Shown piece by piece: positions 35,851 to 44,669 of a DNA stretch of 64,000 nucleotides (the stretch's first letter is position 1; each line of letters begins with the position of its first letter). The notes beneath the pieces are model-generated. The model searched no databases and had not been told where the DNA came from. It saw only the letters and a list, made by a program, of their open reading frames with translations. A program made the translations under genes and the position numbers. The stretch is from CBDCVO01 sp965223085 (GTDB taxonomy: Bacteria; Pseudomonadota; Gammaproteobacteria; Ga0077536). Where the stretch lies: assembly GCA_965223085.1 (NCBI GenBank), contig OZ244981.1, forward strand, positions 4,464,001 through 4,528,000. Direction: 5' to 3'.

Positions 35851-36210
35851 AACTCTCCAAGGACTACTACCGTCGGCGCTATTCTCATTCGCGTGCAAAA
35901 CCAATTATCGCGTGGCCAATGCCACGCCCAGGCGAACGATTTTGCGGCGTTATGATCGGCGCGAGGCGATACACGTTGCGAGCGATCGACAGAAATCCGC
36001 CTCATCCGTCTCAACCACCGACGTGGGCCCCTTGCCATTATACGGTCTTGTAGCCGAGCTCCCGTTGACGCTTGATCACCAAAATATAGATGATTTGCAC
36101 CACGACGTCGTCGCGGTAAGGAGATCGAGGACACACACTTAGCCATTGACGTGTCAGCTGGCCAAGCGCTAACGTTGCACTGCAACTCAAACCACCAAGG
36201 GATTGCAACC
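35851..36210. other. Region upstream of gcvT and of the RAYT remnant
   Basis: 360 bases. The left part should hold the gcvT promoter, which I could not fix. The right part (36119-36189) is copy 1 of the RAYT-associated repeat. No gene is supported. Confidence 0.4.
36119..36189 (+). repeat. RAYT-associated 71-bp repeat, copy 1
   Basis: Starts AGGAGATCGAGGACA and ends GCACTGCAACTCA. By my count 53 of 71 positions match the segment 38475-38545 in the same orientation. It sits 21 bp before the start of the RAYT remnant and is probably its leader or REP-like recognition region. Confidence 0.65.
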
Positions 36211-37320
36211 ATGACCACACCAAGGACGGTGCTGATCTCGCTCGATGAGACACCCTACTACCACATCGCCTCTCGCGGCGTGCGCCGCGCCTTGTTGTGC
36301 GGTAAAGATGCCTAACCGGGACAGAACTATGAACAGCGACGACAGTGGGTCGTCGACCGCATCAGACTGCTATCTTCGCTCTCGATGTCTGCGCCTATGC
36401 CGTGATGAGCAATCACTACCACCTGGTGTTGAAAGTCTGCCCAACACAACTCAATGACTTAGCCGACCAGAACATCATCAAACGCTGGTGCGCCCTCTTC
36501 AAAGGCCCTGTGCTCGTGCAGCAATATCGCGCCGGGCATGACTTCTCTGACCCTGAAATGAACACCCTCAGAAATATCTCAACCCGTGGCGCACGCGCCT
36601 TACCAGCATCAGCTGGTTCATGCGCTGCTTGAATCAAAACATCGCGCGCCAAGCCAATAGCAAAGATAAATGCACCGGCAAATTCTGGGAATGTCGCTTC
36701 CTTTCCCAAGCACTGAAAACCGAACACGCACTGCTCGCCTGCATGGCTTATGTCAACCCAATCCCCTGCGCGCCAATATCGCCCGCACTCTCGAGGATTC
36801 CAACTACACCAGTATCCAAGCGCGCACCCAATCAACGTTCAGCCTAGAGAAAACAATGCACAGACAAATCCCTCCCGGCGATAGCTTAGCGTACCATCTC
36901 CCCCTGAAACCCTTGGCACCTTTCAAAGGGAACATTCAAGGTAAACCACACCACGACATCCCCTGCCCTTATCGGGATTACCTCGAACTCATTCACTGGA
37001 CCAGCCGGCTCATCCGGGACATCCACCATCACACTAGCCCCGCAACACCGCCCCGCCTCGAACGCTTCAACATCAGCACCCCGCAATGGCGTATCGAAAC
37101 CACCCAATTCAAGACCCTTCACCGGCAACGATTCAACCGCCACACGCCAACGCCAAATACGGGCTAAGCTCAATCGCCTTACCGCCCAAGCCCGCATCCG
37201 AGCCGCCCACCCAATCGGGTGCGGCCGCTCCCTGCCCGTCATCTCACATAGACGCCTATCGCAACACCTCGGCAACCGCTCAGGATGCGCCAAACCTCCT
37301 CAACCCCACCACTAAACACC
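36211..37320 (+). pseudogene. REP-associated tyrosine transposase (RAYT) remnant
   Basis: Pieces in three frames build one Y1-type transposase: TPRTVLISLDETPYYHIASR, RRQWVVDRIRLLSS, then AYAVMSNHYHLVLKV with the HUH (HYH) motif, KGPVLVQQYRAGHDFSDPE, NIARQANSKDKCTGKFWE, and a C-terminal part with YLELIHWTSRLIRD and FNISTPQWRIETTQ. A stop (TAA 36313) replaces an expected Tyr codon after GKDA, and at least two frameshifts follow. RAYTs mobilise or maintain REP elements as single-copy chromosomal genes. This one is dead. Confidence 0.8.
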
Positions 37321-37401
37321 GATAACACATCAAAACACCACCACAACCGCTAAAAACAAACTGCTCACGCAAAACCGGTACTGCGGAAGCGTTTCGCTGC
37401 C

Positions 37402-37608
37402 GTGCCCGACGATGTTTTCGTAGAATTCGGCCTCACGGATGAAGCGGTCGCGGCATTGAAGAAGTCCACCGTGGAATCACTGGCGCGGATCGGCGTACAC
37501 CCGATCCTGCGCACGCACTGGCTGATGCTGTCGAACCCGGACGCTGCGGTCCACATGTCCGTCAGCGAATATGTCGCGACCGCGCAAGCGGGGGCCACCG
37601 ATGGCTGA
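37402..37608 (+). pseudogene. 5'-truncated LigA-like dioxygenase small subunit
   Basis: The frame is open without a Shine-Dalgarno from before the GTG at 37402 and reads EFGLTDEAVAALKKSTVESL then ARIGVHPILRTHWLML. This is the helical C-terminal part of a LigA-type (protocatechuate 4,5-dioxygenase alpha) subunit. The N-terminal half normally present is missing and the sequence merges upstream with the RAYT remnant, so the gene was probably cut there. It overlaps the LigB-like start by 8 bases. It may still be translated from the GTG. Confidence 0.55.
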
Positions 37609-38405
37609 GATCGTGGGCGGCTTCGCCACCTCGCCTGTACTGATGTCGTCTCGCGGGGTCGAAGAGAAGGCCGCGCGGGTAACCAACGGCATGGCCGACA
37701 TCGGCCGCCGTATTCGCGCACTGACGCCAGATGCCCTCGTCGTGGTCACGAACGATCACATGTTCAATTTCAATCTGTCTTTGCAGGCGCCGTTTCTCAT
37801 CGGGGTCGATGACAGCTACACACCGTTCGGGGAGATGGATATTCCGCACGAGCCGCACCCGGGCAACCGCGCATTTGCCGAAGAATTCACGGCCTACGCG
37901 GCGCACAGCGGTTTCGACATCGCCACCGCACGCGGATCCGCGCCCGAGCACGGTATGGCCGTACCGCTGATGTTCGTCGATCCCAAACGATGGATCCCGA
38001 TCGTACCGCTGTATCTCGATATTTTGATGCGGCCAATGCCGTCCATCGAGCGCTGCTGGCGCCTCGGCGAGGTGCTACGCGACTTTATCGAGCAGCAGTG
38101 TACAAGCGCCGCTAGGGTCGTCATTTTGGGAACCGGCGGACTCTCTCATGGGGTCGGACTCGAGAAAATCGCGGTTAGTGACGAATGGGACCGAGTCTTC
38201 CTCGAAGACATGTGCGCGGGTCGTTTTCGTAAGTGGGCGCAGACGTCCGCGAGCGAGATCGAGGTGGCCGCCGGTAACGGTAGGCTCGAAATCATCCACT
38301 GGTTGTTCATGGCCGCGGCCACGCGCGCGTGGGGCGGAAGTGATCTATCACGAACCCATCGTTGAGTGGATGACCGGTATGGGCGGGATCGCCGCGGCCC
38401 GCTAA
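37601..38405 (+). pseudogene. LigB-type extradiol dioxygenase, frameshifted near the C-terminus
   Basis: The start is the ATG at 37601, overlapping the small subunit. The protein reads AEIVGGFATSPVLMSSRGVE, EHGMAVPLMFVDP and VVILGTGGLSHGVG. These carry the expected active-site region of class III ring-cleavage dioxygenases (non-haem Fe(II), gallate/protocatechuate type). The frame stops at 38365. One base shift at the GGGG around 38331 restores AEVIYHEPIVEWMTGMGG to TAA at 38405, the normal family ending. The last 25 residues are therefore altered: recent damage, or a homopolymer base-call error. Confidence 0.7.
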
Positions 38406-38474
38406 GCGGCCGTACCAAAACAAACGCTGCTCTCGCGCATTCGCTCCGTTAACGCACAAGGTCGATCAGAGACC

Positions 38475-38545
38475 GGGAGATCGAGGACATATACTTTGTC
38501 GTAGACGCAGTACCCGCCCAAGCACCAACGTCGCACCGCAACTCA
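38475..38545 (+). repeat. RAYT-associated 71-bp repeat, copy 2
   Basis: Starts GGGAGATCGAGGACA and ends GCACCGCAACTCA; about 75% identical to 36119-36189 and in the same orientation, but no transposase follows. It marks the right edge of a 2.4-kb segment holding the RAYT remnant and the dioxygenase genes, and abuts the signalling island. Confidence 0.65.
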
Positions 38546-38557
38546 GTCTGCCTAGGT

Positions 38558-39304
38558 TCAACTGACCAATGTGCTCATTAAATCTATCATAAATTCGACG
38601 TCCTCCTCTTCGACCTTCTCCCAGCCCGGGATACCAATATCACTCAGGATCTTTTGCCCATTTTCATCGTCTCCCATTGATACGAGTGAATCCAGAATCA
38701 CTTGACTTGTATCTTCTAAACTTGGATCGACCAGGAACACATGATTAATGACGTTGATTTGGCTTTTTACCAGAACCCGCAGTTGATCTTTGATAATGCT
38801 AGATAAATCGTCATACGTTTCCGCCAAGAAAAAACCGACATCGGTTTCATGTTGAATAAGTGATTTGGCGACCGCCACGAAGTTCGTCTTGGTCAATATT
38901 TCGACGTTATCTTTATCGAGATCCGCCGGTTCAATCATAATCATGCACATCATGTGTACATCGGGATCATCGGTTGTCGCTATCTTGCTCCCCGCAACCA
39001 ATTCTTCAATGCTGTTTATGTCGCTATCGGCATTTACCGCGATGATAGCTTCATCATTTTTACCGATAGGGCGAGCAATTGCCTTAAAACCCTTATCCCT
39101 GACTAGACTCGCAGCGTCATATGGGTTCGAATAGATCAGGTTGATCTCGTCATTCGCGATAGCTTGGCGTTGTTTATCGAAATCATCAAATAATTCAAAG
39201 TGTATTTTCTTGTCGATCTTTTTTTGTATCCACGTATTGAACACAAACCATCCTGAGATGTATTTCGTATTAAAATCAGGGCTTACGGTGAGCACATAAC
39301 TCAT
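38558..39304 (-). CDS. Cytosolic PhnD-like binding protein
   Basis: A 248-residue protein with the periplasmic-binding-protein type II fold of the PhnD/SsuA kind (SYVLTVSPDFNTKYISGWF, NLIYSNPYDAASLVRDKGF, NSIEELVAGSKIATTDDPDV). It has no signal peptide, so it is not a transporter component; Met1 is followed at once by the first beta strand. No permease or ATPase gene is nearby. It closes an operon with PAS, Roadblock and kinase-GTPase genes, so I infer a ligand sensor. Base composition is AT-richer than flanking regions. Confidence 0.75.
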   Translation of the reverse strand: MSYVLTVSPDFNTKYISGWFVFNTWIQKKIDKKIHFELFDDFDKQRQAIANDEINLIYSNPYDAASLVRDKGFKAIARPIGKNDEAIIAVNADSDINSIEELVAGSKIATTDDPDVHMMCMIMIEPADLDKDNVEILTKTNFVAVAKSLIQHETDVGFFLAETYDDLSSIIKDQLRVLVKSQINVINHVFLVDPSLEDTSQVILDSLVSMGDDENGQKILSDIGIPGWEKVEEEDVEFMIDLMSTLVS

Positions 39305-39351
39305 AAACCAGATCTCCTAAACTTGTTGATTAATTCTTACTCCGCGCCGAA

Positions 39352-39825
39352 TCAATCAAGCGTTTTATAAAGTGCGGCCGCTTCATCGATCTTTTTTCGC
39401 GATGGTTTACGGCGAACCGAGCTGTAGCCCACCAAATTTCCCCCACGAATATTAGGTACTACCGTTGCGTACACCCAGTAATAACGACCGTCCTTACGCA
39501 GATTTTTCACGTAACCGTTCCATTTCTGACCGCTGGCCAACGTGTCCCACAAGCCTTGAAACGCGACCCGCGGCATGTCCGGGTGTCTAAGGATGTGGTG
39601 CGGCTGCCCGAGAAGCTCTTCTTCCTCAAATCCAGACATCTCTACAAAAGCTTTGTTCACGTGCGTGATGACGCCGTTAGGATCCGTTCGAGAAACGATC
39701 AGCTTTCCTTCCGGGAAAGGTACTTCTTCGTCGACTACATATACCGTCCTAGCCGTATCATCCTGATAAGTCAACGTGCACTCGGTAGCTTCACCCGCGC
39801 AATCTTCCGGTTTCATGTCTTTCAT
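39352..39825 (-). CDS. PAS domain protein (Aer-like)
   Basis: A 157-residue single-domain PAS protein. The core GKLIVSRTDPNGVITHVNKA, SGFEEEELLGQPHHILRHPD and NGYVKNLRKDGRYYWVYAT are those of aerotaxis-type PAS domains that bind FAD or haem. There is no transmembrane segment, HAMP or methyl-accepting domain, so output must go through partners. It is preceded by a 50-residue acidic Cys-containing N-terminus. It lies 47 nt upstream of the PhnD-like gene. Confidence 0.88.
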   Translation of the reverse strand: MKDMKPEDCAGEATECTLTYQDDTARTVYVVDEEVPFPEGKLIVSRTDPNGVITHVNKAFVEMSGFEEEELLGQPHHILRHPDMPRVAFQGLWDTLASGQKWNGYVKNLRKDGRYYWVYATVVPNIRGGNLVGYSSVRRKPSRKKIDEAAALYKTLD

Positions 39826-39864
39826 AATTGTTCCTCTACCGCTTCTTTAGCGCAGACGATCATT

Positions 39865-40227
39865 TCAAAGAACTTTTTCGATGTTTTCTGCCGCTCGTTT
39901 TGCGTCCAGAAAAATCAAACCAAGTTTTGCGCTAGCGGAGGCAAGAACGGATAAGACAGCATCGGGGCCGGCGTATGCCATCAGAATGTACCCGTTTTCG
40001 CCCTTGACCATTACCTGCTCCAGATCACCGCGATTCAATTCGTGAGCACTACGGTCTCCGAGCGTTAACATGGCCGCATTCATTGCACCGACTCTGTCCT
40101 CGTCAAGCGTTGCGGGCAATATACTAGCTATCATTAGACCGTCAGTAGAAATAACGGCAGCGGCTTCTATGTCACCAGAACTGGAATTCAGATCGTTTAA
40201 AATCGAGATTATCATTTCTTCCCGCAT
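39865..40227 (-). CDS. Roadblock/LC7 domain protein (MglB-like)
   Basis: A 120-residue protein of Roadblock/LC7 fold: ISILNDLNSSSGDIEAAAVI, STDGLMIASILPATLDEDRV and a terminal helix. MglB of Myxococcus is the GTPase-activating partner of MglA. Here the natural partner is the GTPase domain of the kinase fusion encoded upstream on the same strand. Cytosolic. Confidence 0.85.
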   Translation of the reverse strand: MREEMIISILNDLNSSSGDIEAAAVISTDGLMIASILPATLDEDRVGAMNAAMLTLGDRSAHELNRGDLEQVMVKGENGYILMAYAGPDAVLSVLASASAKLGLIFLDAKRAAENIEKVL

Positions 40228-40586
40228 TTAAAATCCCTCACTAAAGTTCGAATCAAACAAAATACGTTCCCCTATCAATCAAACTCTGGTCAACATCAGT
40301 TTTCGGCGAGGACGAACAATCGCATAGGGCTGCAACCCCTCGCGCGTCGCAACGTTCGATTCATGCCAAGCGAAAAATCGAGTAACCAACGTTGCGCAGT
40401 GGAAGCGCGCTCGCCGACGGCGGCAGCAACAAACCACCTCTCACACCGTATAAAGCGTTGTGTGGAAGAATTATTGGCACCCTATAACCTTAGTCATGTA
40501 GATGGCGTAAAAACCTTATCGACCGGGAGGCTATCGGCTTTACTTTGAGTCGGCTAGTTGGGACGCCCATCCAAGTTCGCACGCGA
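40228..40586. other. Gap inside the signalling operon
   Basis: 359 bases between the Roadblock gene and the unknown gene. A 61-codon plus-strand frame exists but has no protein-like signature and no Shine-Dalgarno. This gap could hold a promoter for the Roadblock-PAS-PhnD half. Confidence 0.4.
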
Positions 40587-41228
40587 TCATTCGCCGTAGC
40601 GAATAAAAAGTGCCCAGATCAGGCGCAAAAAACCAACATGGTTCAGCCTTGCCACGCCTTTCGTGATCAGAACAAACTGATGTTTACCGATATAAAGTGG
40701 CATAAATCCCATTTGGCTTATGCCACTGGCATCCGTGATGCCAAAAATTGCAGATGAAGCTTTAATATTGTTGTTAATAAGTTTTCTATATTTGCCTTGC
40801 AGCGTAGAGATTTCCGCGCTCAGGCCTGAGAGTTCTTCGGCTTCTTCATGCGCGAATCCTACATTGGCTACGCTGAAACCTTGCTGTCCATCTGCCAATA
40901 GAGCCTTGCCCACCATCGAGCACTCTTCTAATAGGCTGGTCAAACCTTGCTCCAGCCTATCTGTCTCGAGCGTTAGCGGTTTATCCTGCCCCCTAATCCA
41001 ACCAACCGTTTCCATTCGGTATAACAACTCGAGGACGCTGTCAAGTTGTTGCCCGTTATATTCCCATTGCTGTAGGTGTTCTTCGGTAGACCTTGGACTA
41101 CTCATCGACATCATCAAGTCGCGCAGCACTCGGCGCGGCGGATCCATTTCAACATCGCTGATGAGATAGTGGCAACCGAGTGAGGTAGGGGTAATGAACA
41201 CATCATTGTGTAGTTGAAATTCAGACAT
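40587..41228 (-). CDS. Unknown protein of the kinase-GTPase operon
   Basis: A 213-residue acidic protein, not recognised. Its ATG overlaps the kinase stop by 8 bases, so it is co-translated. The N-terminal part (about 1-85) is helical with DVEMDPPRRVLRDLMM. The C-terminal part, about from residue 120 (FSVANVGFAHEEAEELSGLS), ends in beta-rich sequence (SAIFGITDASGISQMGFMPL, KHQFVLITKG). That end could be a divergent Roadblock-like fold, which would suit a GTPase partner, but this is a guess from pattern only. Confidence 0.65.
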   Translation of the reverse strand: MSEFQLHNDVFITPTSLGCHYLISDVEMDPPRRVLRDLMMSMSSPRSTEEHLQQWEYNGQQLDSVLELLYRMETVGWIRGQDKPLTLETDRLEQGLTSLLEECSMVGKALLADGQQGFSVANVGFAHEEAEELSGLSAEISTLQGKYRKLINNNIKASSAIFGITDASGISQMGFMPLYIGKHQFVLITKGVARLNHVGFLRLIWALFIRYGE

Positions 41229-42723
41229 GCTGCTTCTCTATCGCGGGATCTAGGGTATACAATAATGCCGAAATCATCATTTCCATGTCGCGGGCCTGGC
41301 GCGGATCAGCCTCGAATACCGGGATCTTGTGGGGTAACTCACTCACTTCTTCTTTTATAAGCTGATTGTACTCGTCAATCGTGGGTTGCGGGTGCGTGTC
41401 CATTCGATTCACTCCGACCACAACAGGTTGTCGGTGCGCCAACCGCTTAAATGAATTTAGAAAAAATTTTAAATCCTGAAACGGGCTTCGCCGGCTATTG
41501 TCGATAAGCAATAGCAAGCCAATCGCGCCCTTTTCCAAAATTTCCCACATGAAGCTAAACCGCTCCTGTCCCGGTATGCCGTAAATATGTAACTGTTCAT
41601 GGTCGGATACTTTGAGCGTGCCATAGTCCATAGCGACGGTTGTTTTGTCCTTTCTTCCGCGCACGTGGTCAGAGGCGTTTTGGTCGGTTGAAAAGACATT
41701 TGCTTCGCATAAAGTGCTAATTGCAGTTGATTTTCCCACACCTACCGGGCCTGCCACTAACAATTTATAGGTTTTGAACGCCTGTTCCGGGATGTAAGTA
41801 AAGGAACTTTTCCCTTTTTTCTTAACGTCCGGTTTCTTACCGGTCCAAGCGCTAATTACATCGCCGACACATTGCGGTCGATTTTGCGGCTCGATGCTAA
41901 GCATCCAGTCTATCGACTCGAGGAACTCTTTCGAGCCTTTTCCCTCAGCCGCCTCGACAGCGGGGATATTCGGATCCGCGGTTGCCTGTTCCATTTCTTG
42001 AACACGTTTAATGGCCTCTACCGGGCGGCGCTGTACTAAGCAGCGATATATCGTCGCGCCGATTGAGTAAATGTCGGAGGAAGGACCTTGTTTACCGTCC
42101 GAATAGTATTGCTCTACGGGCGCGTAACCCGGTGTGACGACCGTCGTGGGATCTGTTGCAGGACTGGACATCTCTAGCGTCGCAGCGCCGAAATCGAGCA
42201 AAATCGGAATGTCGTCTTTTCGTATGAAAATATTTCCAGGTTTGATATCCCTATGCAGATAGTGCTGTTCGTGAACAACTTCCAGGCCTTGCAAAATGGG
42301 AACAAAAATCTTTTTTATCTTCTGTTCGTTCATCGCTTCATCGGATCGTTTCAAGATCACCTGCAAGCTATCGCCGTCTTCATAATCCATGACAATATAG
42401 GCAGTACCATTGGCCTTAAAAAGCCGATTGACGCGCACGATATTCTGATGTTTGAACTTGGCGAGCACCTTGCCCTCATACAGGAATCTATCCATAGCCC
42501 ATTCATAGATCGGTACGTTTTCTTTCGACGTAACAAATATTCGGTAATCATCACCCCGTGTTGCAAGCTCTTGAGGAAAATATTCTTTGATCGCCACATC
42601 TAAACTCAGATGGGTATCGTGTGCCTTATAGGTAATGCCAAACGCCCCCACGCCGAGCACGTCGTCAATGCGATACTCGTCCAGTTGATCGCCAATGTTT
42701 AGATACTTAGCCTGTTTGCTCAT
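41221..42723 (-). CDS. Ser/Thr protein kinase fused to an MglA/Rab-like GTPase
   Basis: A 500-residue cytosolic fusion. Residues 15-290 are a Hanks-type kinase: Gly loop GVGAFG (24-29), Lys46 in VAIKEYF, catalytic HRDIKPGN (157-164), DFG (177-179), activation segment TPGYAPVEQY. After a 20-residue basic linker, residues 318-495 are a small GTPase: Walker A GPVGVGKST (325-333), G3 region GIPGQER (382-388) with the usual Asp replaced by Tyr-Gly context, and G4-like GVNRMD (437-442) with Arg for Lys. No transmembrane helix is present, unlike most PknB-type kinases. With Roadblock, PAS and PhnD-like partners it looks like a sensing and switching device. Confidence 0.9.
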   Translation of the reverse strand: MSKQAKYLNIGDQLDEYRIDDVLGVGAFGITYKAHDTHLSLDVAIKEYFPQELATRGDDYRIFVTSKENVPIYEWAMDRFLYEGKVLAKFKHQNIVRVNRLFKANGTAYIVMDYEDGDSLQVILKRSDEAMNEQKIKKIFVPILQGLEVVHEQHYLHRDIKPGNIFIRKDDIPILLDFGAATLEMSSPATDPTTVVTPGYAPVEQYYSDGKQGPSSDIYSIGATIYRCLVQRRPVEAIKRVQEMEQATADPNIPAVEAAEGKGSKEFLESIDWMLSIEPQNRPQCVGDVISAWTGKKPDVKKKGKSSFTYIPEQAFKTYKLLVAGPVGVGKSTAISTLCEANVFSTDQNASDHVRGRKDKTTVAMDYGTLKVSDHEQLHIYGIPGQERFSFMWEILEKGAIGLLLLIDNSRRSPFQDLKFFLNSFKRLAHRQPVVVGVNRMDTHPQPTIDEYNQLIKEEVSELPHKIPVFEADPRQARDMEMMISALLYTLDPAIEKQHV

Positions 42724-43313
42724 GAGTTGGTTACGATTAACACTGATTTCGCCGTGAATAAGCCCCCATTAATAGGGTGTTTACGGATTTCACGCGATCG
42801 TCTCCTCCGACACGCCAGATAAATTGGTGGCGATTCAAACCGATGTTCAATTCCCGCCGATACATTATCGCAAGGCTGAATCAAACAGTCGCGCGCGTGT
42901 TCTAATTCCAAAACACTATCGGGCCTTGTATAGCACTGGCTCAAAGTCGATACGCGAAAACATAACGGCGGTAACGGGGTTAGCGCTCAAAACCACATCA
43001 ACTTAAGGGTGGTTCGATGTGAGGGCGTCGGCAAACGCTGGGCGCGTTAGGTGGCAGGTCGCGACCTAACGTGTGCGGGAGGGCGCGGTCAACGCTTCGT
43101 AGTGGAACCTCCCGCAAATATACTTCCTCGCGTGGCGCCACCCGGGGGCCACGAAGCGTGACACGAGGAGCGCAGTTTAGCGATCGCAATGGGACGACGG
43201 GTAACGCCGCCCTCGCGCCACCGCGGTTGAAAGCCCTTGGGATGGTGTCGTGACGAGGTGCTTGCCTTGGGTATCGTTCTCGAGTTCTGATAGGCTGAAA
43301 ACTGCCGCCAGGA
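42724..43313. other. Intergenic region between the two signalling operons
   Basis: 590 bases. Short frames on both strands look like noise. The segment 43048-43072 holds an imperfect palindrome (GTTAGGT to ACCTAAC) with an inner GGTCGCGACC, which could be an operator. It presumably carries the kinase operon promoter, not fixed by eye. Confidence 0.4.
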
Positions 43314-44669
43314 TCAGGCCGCCACGTTTAAGTTTAGTCTATGGGGAAGGGATAAATCGATGCTCGTCAGCGGCTCGGGATCTAGCATGTGGTCGGCACT
43401 TCGCCTTGCTTGACCGGCGAGTCCGATTGCGCTCGTGGCGCAATAGAATGCGATTACATGTCGCTGAGGTATCTTAAGTAACTCGGCGATGGTGCCGATT
43501 TCCATCGGCTGTCGACTGAGCAACGCCGCAATTCTCATTTGATTAGGTATCGGATGCAGGCGGGTAAAATTCGGCCAGTGTGCCAGATAGATCCGGTTCG
43601 TAGGATCAAGGGACTCCGGCAATCTGCCTTTGTAGGTCCATAGCACGAGTTTCCACATGAATCCTTCGAGGTTTTCCTTCAAAACCGGCTTAGTGCCATC
43701 GTGTCGTGCGCGATAAGGCTGCCTCTCGACATCATCAGTCAGTATGGTCTCTTCGGCCAAACCGATAAGCTCCTCGTTAGTGCAATTCGTCTCGATATGG
43801 TCGTCGGCGATACAAAAATGATGGCCACCTTTCACCCCCATGCATACCCGCTTTTTATCCCGTAACACCACCGCTAGCGCCTTTTGCAAGTGACCCAAAA
43901 GTAATTCATCACACGCCAACCTGAGATCGTTAACCTGTTGCTCATCGTCAAAATCAATGTCGTCCGATAAACCGCAAATGTGCCGGAATTTCTCCGCAGA
44001 TTGCTCCTCAGATTTGTCTTTAACCCAAATGGCTTGTCTATCCTTCGCGGCAAGCTTATCGAACACTCGTGAGTTGGCCTGAGACGGCTCGAGCACTAGC
44101 GTCTTAGATGTTTCGCCTTCGACCGGGATGGATACCTCCCTGTCGTCAGCCGTCTTTTCGCGCGAGCCAAGTTTCCTGCTGACATACGACTCCGATAGTG
44201 GGGCCGAACTCCGCGCGACGGACTTGGATTGATCTTTAGCGTAGTTGGCCTTCCGTCTGCGCTTGGCGTCCTTGGGCGTTGTCTTGCCCTCAATTTCGGT
44301 GTCGGTACTTCGATTCGCGGCATCTGCGTCGTTTTTCATCACTTGCAGCGTTTCAATTAGGGTTTTCACCCTAAATGGTTTCCTGAGATAAGTGAGCACG
44401 GCCGAACTGTCGAGCGCCGACAGTTGTTCGATGATTGAGTCGTTATAAGATAAGACCAAGGTTGGGCGTTCACGGTGTCGTTGGTGATATTTTGCCCACG
44501 TGTTCTTCATGTGGGTCCCTTCGCAGTCGAGAATCAGAATATCTGCGGTCGCGCTAGTTGCGACCGCACACGTCGGCGCACCCTGTCTCTCGATCGCCAT
44601 TTGCAACATGTTTTGTGCTCTCACGCTATCAGCGAGGATATCCACAATAATGGGTTTCTTAGACGCCAT
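43314..44669 (-). CDS. Pseudo-receiver protein with unknown C-terminal domain
   Basis: About 451 residues from Met at 44669 (the frame extends to 44678). Residues 1-115 look like a response-regulator receiver (IIVDILADS, ADILILDCEG with a candidate phospho-Asp, VLTYLRKPF with the conserved Lys-Pro). A charged linker of about 90 residues follows (KDAKRRRKANY region). The C-terminal 200 residues are not recognised: LEGFMWKLVLWTYKGRLPES and RIAALLSRQPMEIGTIAELL, the latter like a winged-helix recognition region. It overlaps the upstream gene's end by 11 bases. Confidence 0.7.
   Translation of the reverse strand: MASKKPIIVDILADSVRAQNMLQMAIERQGAPTCAVATSATADILILDCEGTHMKNTWAKYHQRHRERPTLVLSYNDSIIEQLSALDSSAVLTYLRKPFRVKTLIETLQVMKNDADAANRSTDTEIEGKTTPKDAKRRRKANYAKDQSKSVARSSAPLSESYVSRKLGSREKTADDREVSIPVEGETSKTLVLEPSQANSRVFDKLAAKDRQAIWVKDKSEEQSAEKFRHICGLSDDIDFDDEQQVNDLRLACDELLLGHLQKALAVVLRDKKRVCMGVKGGHHFCIADDHIETNCTNEELIGLAEETILTDDVERQPYRARHDGTKPVLKENLEGFMWKLVLWTYKGRLPESLDPTNRIYLAHWPNFTRLHPIPNQMRIAALLSRQPMEIGTIAELLKIPQRHVIAFYCATSAIGLAGQARRSADHMLDPEPLTSIDLSLPHRLNLNVAA

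Noticed and set aside
35851..36060. Glycine riboswitch before gcvT
   Set aside because: Neither strand shows the conserved glycine-aptamer core or tandem architecture.
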